The notes below the pieces were generated by a model that had not been told where the DNA came from, made no database searches, and saw only the letters and a program-made list of their open reading frames with translations. Of a DNA stretch of 64,000 nt, positions 59,284 to 64,000 are shown one piece after another. Source of the DNA: JAXMHB01 sp046346965 (GTDB lineage Bacteria; Pseudomonadota; Gammaproteobacteria; Xanthomonadales; SZUA-5); contig JAXMHB010000015.1 of NCBI GenBank assembly GCA_046346965.1, positions 1 through 64,000 of the forward strand, read 5' to 3'. Both the position numbers and the translations under genes were made by a program. Position 1 is the stretch's first letter. The number at the start of each line of letters is the position of its first letter.

Positions 59284-60068
59284 GCGAGGTGGTGATGAGC
59301 GTGCGCGCGCTGACCAACCGCTTCGGCGCGCAGACCGTGCACGAGAATCTCGATCTCGACATCCGCAAGGGCGAGGTGCTCGGCATCATCGGCGGCTCTG
59401 GCGCCGGCAAGAGCGTGCTGCTGCGCTCGATCCTGGGCCTGCAGCCCTATGAATCCGGGCGCGTCTGGTGGTTTGGCCAGGAAGTCGCGCGGCTGGAAGA
59501 CAGCGCGCGGCGCGCGCTGGAACGGCGCGTCGGCGTGATGTTCCAGGATGGCGCGCTGTTCTCCTCGCTGACGGTGCTGGAGAACGTGATGGTGCCGCTG
59601 AAGGAGCACAGCCAGCTCGACGAGCACTTCATCGCCGATCTGGCGCGGCTGAAAATCGCGCTGGTGGGTCTGCCGCCCGATGCCGCCGACAAGTATCCGG
59701 AAACGCTGTCCGGCGGCATGCGCAAACGCGCCGGACTGGCGCGCGCGCTGGCGCTGGACCCGGAAATCCTGTTTTTCGATGAGCCCACCTCGGGCCTCGA
59801 CCCGATCGGCGCGGCGGCCTTCGATGAGCTGGTCGCCACGCTGCACCAGGCGCTGCACCTGACCGTCATCCTGATCACCCATGATCTCGACAGCGTCTAC
59901 CGCATCTGCGAACGCGTGGCGGTGCTGGCCGATCGCCACGTGATCGCCGTCGACGCGCCCGCGGTCATCCAGAATCTCGATCATCCATGGATCTCGGAGT
60001 GCTTCCGCGGCCCGCGCGCACGCATGGCGTACACTCAAGCGCAACAGCTGAAAAGCGCTCTTCGATAG
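59280..60068 (+). CDS. MlaF-type ABC transporter ATPase
   Basis: A 262-residue ATPase. Walker A GGSGAGKS, Q-loop MFQDGALFSSLTV, signature LSGGMRKRAGLARAL, Walker B ILFFDEPTSGLDP, H-loop ITHD. The GALFSSLTV and SGGMRKR strings are characteristic of the MlaF/Mkl lipid-transport group. GTG 59280 with GGAG is chosen; ATG 59295 is an alternative. A 45-base gap with a pyrimidine tract separates it from the MCE gene. Confidence 0.93.
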   Translation: MSEVVMSVRALTNRFGAQTVHENLDLDIRKGEVLGIIGGSGAGKSVLLRSILGLQPYESGRVWWFGQEVARLEDSARRALERRVGVMFQDGALFSSLTVLENVMVPLKEHSQLDEHFIADLARLKIALVGLPPDAADKYPETLSGGMRKRAGLARALALDPEILFFDEPTSGLDPIGAAAFDELVATLHQALHLTVILITHDLDSVYRICERVAVLADRHVIAVDAPAVIQNLDHPWISECFRGPRARMAYTQAQQLKSALR

Positions 60069-60082
60069 CCAGACCGCCCCCA

Positions 60083-60113
60083 TTTCCCTTTTCCCCTTTT
60101 CCTTTTCCCCTCC
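60083..60113 (+). repeat. Pure pyrimidine heptamer tract abutting the MCE start
   Basis: 31 unbroken C/T bases in heptamer register (TTTCCCT, TTTCCCC, TTTTCCT, TTTCCCC, TCC), ending at the base before the ATG. It occupies the place where a purine-rich ribosome site would be expected. Confidence 0.85.
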
Positions 60114-61082
60114 ATGGAAACTCGCGCACACCACATCCTGATCGGCGCCTTCGTGCTGCTGACGCTGCTCGGCGGCCTGCTGTTTGCGCTGTGGGTGGCC
60201 AAGGTAAACCTGGACGCCGAGTTCGACGAGTACGACGTCGTCTTTCGCGAGACCGTCACCGGCTTGACCAAGGGCGCGGCGGTCAACTTCAACGGCATCC
60301 AGGTCGGCGAGGTGCGCCAGCTCTCGCTGGACCAGGCCGACGCCGCGCGCGTGCTGGCGCGGGTGCGCGTGAACGCGAACACGCCGGTGCGCGCCGACAC
60401 CACCGCCCGGCTCACCTACACCGGACTGACCGGCGTGGCGATCATCGAACTGGTGGCCGGCAAACCGGACGCCCCGGCGATGACGCCGCCGGAAGGCGCC
60501 GAGGTGGCATTGATCATCGCCGAGCCGAGCACCTTTCAGAAATTCATGACCGATGGTGGTGACATCCTGGTGCGCTTGAATGAAGCGCTCGGTCGGGTGT
60601 CGGCCGTGCTGAGCGACGAGAACACGCGCAAGCTGGCCGATACACTGGTGCACGTGGAGTCGATCGCGGCGCAGGTCGATAGCGACAAGGCAGCGCTGGG
60701 CGAGGCGCTGCGCCGTGCCGATCGCGCCTTCAGCGATCTCAGTGCCGCGTCCACCGCTTTCCAGCAGTTGGCGGATCAGGGCGGGGCCACGCTGGCGCGG
60801 GCCGACCGCATGCTCGATCAGGATCTGGGCCCGGCAGCGGCCGATGTGCGGCAGACGCTGGAGTCGCTGCGCGCGATCTCGGCACGCGTCGATACCCTGC
60901 TGGCGCGCAACAGCGCGCAACTGGACCAGTTGGCGCAGCAGGGCGTGCCCGAGTTCAATGCCACGCTGAGCGATCTGCGCGCACTGTCGGCCAGCCTGAA
61001 ACAGGTCGCCGAGCGCCTGGACGCTGCGCCGGCCGACTATCTGTTGCAACGTGATCGACCGCGGGAGTATCGCGCCCCATGA
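60114..61082 (+). CDS. MCE-domain (MlaD-family) lipid-binding protein
   Basis: 322 residues: an N-terminal membrane anchor (about 9-29, ILIGAFVLLTLLGGLLFALWVA), one MCE domain (about 40-115; TGLTKGAAVNFNGIQVGEVRQLSLD, ARLTYTGLTGVAIIELV), then a long coiled-coil-like helix to the C-terminus. The single-MCE plus helix layout fits a hexameric ring with a helical needle bridging the periplasm. It works with the preceding permease/ATPase and following lipoprotein. No Shine-Dalgarno is visible before the ATG. Confidence 0.93.
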   Translation: METRAHHILIGAFVLLTLLGGLLFALWVAKVNLDAEFDEYDVVFRETVTGLTKGAAVNFNGIQVGEVRQLSLDQADAARVLARVRVNANTPVRADTTARLTYTGLTGVAIIELVAGKPDAPAMTPPEGAEVALIIAEPSTFQKFMTDGGDILVRLNEALGRVSAVLSDENTRKLADTLVHVESIAAQVDSDKAALGEALRRADRAFSDLSAASTAFQQLADQGGATLARADRMLDQDLGPAAADVRQTLESLRAISARVDTLLARNSAQLDQLAQQGVPEFNATLSDLRALSASLKQVAERLDAAPADYLLQRDRPREYRAP

Positions 61083-61693
61083 TTCGTCCCCGTTTGCTGC
61101 TGTGCTGCGCGCTGCTGCCCTTGTCTGGCTGCCTCAGCAGCGTGCTGCCCAAGTCCGAGTCCCGCGCGGTGTATGCGATGGACGAAGTCCCCGCGGCGAC
61201 GCCCTGCGGCGGGGCGTCGCACCTCGGCGGACTGCTGGTGGAGGCGCCCCGCGCCTTGCCGCCGCTCGATGGCGTCGATCTGATCTTCCGGCGCCCGGAC
61301 GGCGAGCTGCAAATCCTGCCCGGCGCGCGCTGGGCGGCGCCGGCGCCGGCGCTGCTGCAGGATCTGCTGGCGCAAACGCTGGACAACGCCTGCCTGGCGC
61401 AGACGGTCTCGCAGAGCAGTGCGGCGCACGCGCTGCCGCTGCGCCTCAGCAGCGAGTTGCGCGCAATGTCGATCCAGCGCGACAGCGACCTCACGATCGC
61501 GCGCCTGACCGTCAGCCTGCGCTTGAGCTGCGTGCGCAGTGCCGAGGTGATCGCCAGCCGCGCCTTCACGGTGGATCAGCAAGCCAGCCCGGCGCCAGCC
61601 GCCGCGGCCGCCGGCCTGCGCAGCGCCGCGCGCCAGTGGGCGCTGCAGGTGCGCGACTGGCTGGCGACGCTGCCCGCCACCCCGTGTGACTGA
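61079..61693 (+). CDS. ABC-type transport auxiliary lipoprotein (PqiC-like)
   Basis: 204 residues with signal peptide and lipobox LSGC (Cys18). The mature domain (residues about 30-195; LLVEAPRALPPLDGVDLIFRRPDGELQILPGARWAAPAPALLQDLLAQTLD) is the auxiliary lipoprotein fold found with MCE systems, where it receives or anchors the MCE needle at the outer membrane. ATGA overlap with the MCE gene. Confidence 0.9.
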   Translation: MIRPRLLLCCALLPLSGCLSSVLPKSESRAVYAMDEVPAATPCGGASHLGGLLVEAPRALPPLDGVDLIFRRPDGELQILPGARWAAPAPALLQDLLAQTLDNACLAQTVSQSSAAHALPLRLSSELRAMSIQRDSDLTIARLTVSLRLSCVRSAEVIASRAFTVDQQASPAPAAAAAGLRSAARQWALQVRDWLATLPATPCD

Positions 61694-61695
61694 GC

Positions 61696-62109
61696 ATGTC
61701 GGCGCGCCTGCATGCGCTATTGCTGCTGGCGGCGCTGACCGACGATCAGGCGCAGCGCGATCCAATCGATCCGCGCACGCCGCAGTGCGGCTGGGTGACG
61801 CGCTGCCTGCACTGCCGTAGCCGCGTCGGCATCGGCCTCGACGGCCAGCCGTGGCCGGGCACGACGCTGGAGCACATCGTCCCGCGCGCCTGGTTCGGCA
61901 AGCGCGCGGCGGCGGCGCTGTGCGCGGCTCTCGACAGCGCCGACGACCCGCGCAACCTGGCGCTCGCCTGTGCGCGCTGCAATCACGCCAAAGGCCGCAG
62001 CCACGACGCCAACGGCCCGGGCGACGCGCGCGCGCTGGCAGTGGTGACGCAACTGCGCACAGCGCGCCTGGCGCGCTGGCGTCCGCCGCCCGGGCGCGCG
62101 GCAGTCTAG
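61696..62109 (+). CDS. Small HNH-family nuclease-like protein
   Basis: 137 residues. The HNH core: CLHC (zinc knuckle), LEHIVPRAWFG (the catalytic His is in LEHIVP), RNLALACARCNHAKG (second CxxC and the N/H of HNH). It starts two bases after the lipoprotein gene, probably same transcript. Small stand-alone HNH proteins occur widely and often have unknown roles; no restriction or phage genes are nearby. Confidence 0.82.
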   Translation: MSARLHALLLLAALTDDQAQRDPIDPRTPQCGWVTRCLHCRSRVGIGLDGQPWPGTTLEHIVPRAWFGKRAAAALCAALDSADDPRNLALACARCNHAKGRSHDANGPGDARALAVVTQLRTARLARWRPPPGRAAV

Positions 62110-62271
62110 GGGACCACTTGCCACGCATGGGGCGGAAGCGGGGCGAGGGTCAGGGGGCGGGGGACCAGCCATGCGGCGCCTGCGTTGCACTGTCGCCGCC
62201 TTGCAGAACGAGTAAGCGCGCCTAAGGCGCGGCGGGGACTCTTGCAAAACATGGGTGCGTGGGAGCGGAAG
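62110..62271 (+). repeat. Dispersed 3'-end element, long copy
   Basis: Immediately after the HNH stop: TTGCCACGCATGG, GGGTCAGGGGGCGGGGGACC, GCGTTGCACTGTCGCC, AACGAGTAAGCGCGCCTAAGG and a second start TTGCAAAACATGGGTGCGTGG (62242-62262). The whole gap 62110-62774 (665 bases) is repeats; no gene is supported. Confidence 0.85.
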
Positions 62272-62320
62272 CGGGACCCGGGACTCGGGACTCGGGACTC
62301 GGGACTCGGGACTCGGGACT
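62272..62320 (+). repeat. Seven tandem GGGACTC heptamers
   Basis: CGGGACC once then CGGGACT six times in perfect register. Inverted partner at 62697-62750. Confidence 0.92.
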
Positions 62321-62420
62321 GTAGCGCTTGCCTGGCACGGTAGCCGGCACGATCTGCCGAATGCATCAGCTCGCAGCCGCGCCGACGAGCGTCTGGCGGG
62401 CGCAATCGGAGCTTTTTGGC

Positions 62421-62673
62421 CCGATGCCGGACGAAAAAGCTCTGATCGAGGACGGCGCCAGCCCGGCACCGATCAAAATTTGTTCGGCACCGAGCAAAAT
62501 TTGTCCGATGCCGATCAAAATTTGTCCGCCCGAGGATGTAGCGCAGGGATCTGCCGCTCAAAATTTGTCCGGTGCCGGGCAAAAAAGCGCCGGCGCCGAT
62601 CAAAATTTGTCCGGCACCGAGCAAAACTTGTCCGATGCCGGACTGCATTCGTCCGGCACCGATCAATTTTTGT
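62421..62673. repeat. Twelve-unit 21-bp array with phased AAAATTT tracts
   Basis: Consensus CCGGCACCGATCAAAATTTGT. Units begin at 62421, 62442, 62463, 62484, 62505, 62526 (43-base double unit with one inserted base), 62569, 62590, 62611, 62632 and 62653. Six units keep CAAAATTTGT intact. The AT tracts recur every 21 bases, two helical turns, in otherwise GC-rich DNA. Confidence 0.9.
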
Positions 62674-62696
62674 TCGATACGTCCAGATTGCGGCGC

Positions 62697-62750
62697 AGTC
62701 CCGGGTCCCGAGTCCCGAGTCCCGAGTCCCGAGTCCCGAGTCCCGAGTCC
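62697..62750 (-). repeat. Inverted GGGACTC heptamer array
   Basis: AGTCCCG, GGTCCCG, then AGTCCCG repeated with a partial end: the reverse complement of the array at 62272-62320, ending 24 bases from the stop of the minus-strand SDR gene. Confidence 0.92.
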
Positions 62751-62774
62751 TCACGCCCCTTGCCCGCGACAAGC

Positions 62775-63581
62775 TTAGCCGGCGCGTTTGGTGTTCTGCG
62801 CCACGTACTTCAGCAGCTGCTTGAAGTACCAGCCGGGCAGCCAGCGCTTCAAGCGCCAGCGCAGGCGGGTGTCGCGATGCGGCAGCAGCAGGAAGCGCCC
62901 GGCTTCGCTTTCGGCCACCGTGTAGCGGGCGACATCGCCGGCGTCGATCGGGCTTTTCTCCATCAGCTTGCTCGCCATCTGCTTCAGCGGCGCGTTGTTG
63001 GCGCCCTGGAAGGACTCCATCAGATTGGTCTTGAAGAAGCTGGGGCAGAGCACGCTGACGCCGATGCCTTTGCCGATCAGTTCGGCGCGCATGCCTTCCG
63101 ACAGCGCCACCACGGCTGCTTTGGAAACGCCGTAGGCGCCTAGACCAGGTGCGCCGGCGAGGCCGGCGAAGGAGGCGACGTTGATCACCAGTCCACGGCC
63201 TTGTGCTTCCATCAGCGGCACGAACTCGCGCACGCCACGGACCACGCCCATCAGATTGATGTTCATGGTGCGCTGCCACTCCGCCAGACTGGTGTGGGCG
63301 CACTCGCCGCCGCTGGCGATGCCGGCGTTGTTGACCAGCACATCGAGGCCGTCCCAGGCGCCGACCACCTGCGCCTTCAGCGCGGCCATGGCGGCATCCG
63401 CGCCCACATCCGCCACCAGCGCCAAATGGCCGCCGCCCGGCAGCAGGCGCCGCGTCTCCTCGGCGCGCTCGGCGTTCAGATCGACGCAGGCGACGCGATC
63501 GCCGCGTTCGGCATACACACGCGCCAACTCGCGACCAAGCCCGCTGCCTGCCCCGGTGATCAAAACGCGCCGACCCGACAT
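62775..63581 (-). CDS. Short-chain dehydrogenase/reductase
   Basis: A 268-residue classical SDR: cofactor loop TGAGSGLGRE, DLNAE after strand 2 (NAD-type acidic residue), NNAG, catalytic Ser in VINVASFAG, and Y-x3-K in YGVSKAAV. The C-terminal 60 residues (RWLPGWYFKQLLKYVAQN) form an amphipathic/hydrophobic end like that of membrane-associated SDRs acting on lipids or steroids. Divergent from another SDR gene. Confidence 0.93.
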   Translation of the reverse strand: MSGRRVLITGAGSGLGRELARVYAERGDRVACVDLNAERAEETRRLLPGGGHLALVADVGADAAMAALKAQVVGAWDGLDVLVNNAGIASGGECAHTSLAEWQRTMNINLMGVVRGVREFVPLMEAQGRGLVINVASFAGLAGAPGLGAYGVSKAAVVALSEGMRAELIGKGIGVSVLCPSFFKTNLMESFQGANNAPLKQMASKLMEKSPIDAGDVARYTVAESEAGRFLLLPHRDTRLRWRLKRWLPGWYFKQLLKYVAQNTKRAG

Positions 63582-63649
63582 GACGATTCCCCATGGATTG
63601 CACCACGACTAGCATGCAGACTCGGGGGAGCACGCTCAAGGAGACGGCC

Positions 63650-64000
63650 ATGACCCCCCAGCACTTCGATCTGACCGGCAAGACCGCCCTGGTGACCGGC
63701 GCCAGCCGCGGCATCGGTGAATCCACCGCCCGCCTGCTGGCCGCCTACGGCGCCCGCGTGATCGTGTCCAGCCGCAAGCTGGACGCCTGTGAGCAGGTGG
63801 TCGCCAGCATCCGTGCGGCCGGCGGTCAGGCCGAGGCGGTGGCTGCGCACATCGGCGAGCCGACGGCGATCGACGCGCTGTTTGCCGAGCTCGACGCGCG
63901 CGGGCTGACGCCCGATCTGCTGGTCAACAACGCGGCCGCCAATCCTTACTTCGGGCCGATGCTGGACATGGGCCTCGATGCTTACCACAAGACCGTCGAT
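63650..64000 (+). CDS. Short-chain dehydrogenase/reductase, N-terminal part
   Basis: Runs off the right edge; 117 codons visible. It starts MTPQHFDLTGKTALVTGASRG with an AAGGAG ribosome site. The TGASRGIG cofactor loop, SSRKLDAC after strand 2 and LVNNAA are classical SDR motifs. The catalytic Tyr/Lys lie beyond the window. Close to glucose/ribitol-type and acyl-CoA-associated SDRs by its N-terminus; the substrate is unknown. Confidence 0.9.
   Translation, partial: MTPQHFDLTGKTALVTGASRGIGESTARLLAAYGARVIVSSRKLDACEQVVASIRAAGGQAEAVAAHIGEPTAIDALFAELDARGLTPDLLVNNAAANPYFGPMLDMGLDAYHKTVD

Noticed and set aside
62421..62673. CRISPR array
   Set aside because: Units are directly tandem 21-mers with no spacers, and no cas genes are present. 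The same applies to 2407-2704.

Overview
The window reads as one contiguous piece of a GC-rich gammaproteobacterial chromosome, most likely from Xanthomonadales (Lysobacterales). The basis is the gene set and order: hemA/prfA; a TPR gene with lolB-ispE-tRNA-Gln-prs-rplY-pth-ychF; coq7; rplM-rpsI; an rmlBACD operon ending in a XanB/ManC-type enzyme; and a YtrA-type GntR/ABC operon. Non-coding heptamer arrays of the kind present are also, as I recall, common in that order. No placement below order is claimed. I see no phage, transposase, plasmid or CRISPR genes. About 68 protein genes and two tRNA-Gln genes are supported. || Layout: 0-4.3 kb holds an M48 protease fragment with lemA, a serine hydrolase, a repeat-filled gap and a TonB-like lipoprotein. 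4.3-13.8 kb is housekeeping (prfA, hemA, TPR, lolB, ispE, tRNA-Gln, prs, rplY, pth, ychF). 14.1-20.9 kb is speD followed by a six-gene, overlapping operon that I read as a phosphoramidate-nucleotide pathway. Its members are a glutamine amidotransferase-fold hydrolase, a PEP-synthase-like glutamine kinase, a methyltransferase, a sugar-phosphate-type nucleotidyltransferase, an APS-kinase-like kinase and a sulfotransferase-fold protein. The first two and the nucleotidyltransferase and kinase match the Campylobacter jejuni Cj1415-Cj1418 set that builds the capsule O-methyl phosphoramidate donor. The sulfotransferase-like last gene could be a new kind of phosphoramidate transferase. 21-24.4 kb is coq7, a GlcF-like Fe-S protein, rplM-rpsI, tRNA-Gln(CTG) and a 178-bp tandem repeat that re-duplicates the tRNA 3' end plus its terminator. 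|| 24.4-30 kb holds an extended Lnt-like protein, a one-TM unknown, an SGNH hydrolase, and an orphan Hpt/response-regulator pair. 30.1-37.6 kb holds manC-rmlDCAB and a nadV/nadM NAD-salvage pair. 37.9-45.6 kb holds ssb, ispB, a second TonB-like protein, cytochrome c', a GntR/ABC operon with a clear operator dyad, prmC and an S1/P1 nuclease. 46-50.3 kb holds yaeQ, an M20 amidohydrolase, a MaoC-like protein, a globin and an alpha/beta hydrolase. 50.4-57.6 kb holds a Ser/Thr kinase-TPR gene overlapping a membrane-bound AraC regulator and followed by a desaturase, then an ECF sigma/anti-sigma/HEAT operon with a recognisable ECF-type promoter. 57.7-64 kb holds a universal stress protein, an MCE (Mla-like) lipid-transport operon, an HNH protein, a composite repeat locus and two SDR genes, the last running off the window. 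|| Repeats are a second theme. Tandem heptamers of several unrelated sequences, two 21-bp-period arrays and a dispersed element of about 125 bp occupy most gaps, and usually sit directly after stop codons. In two cases they supply the stop codon itself.
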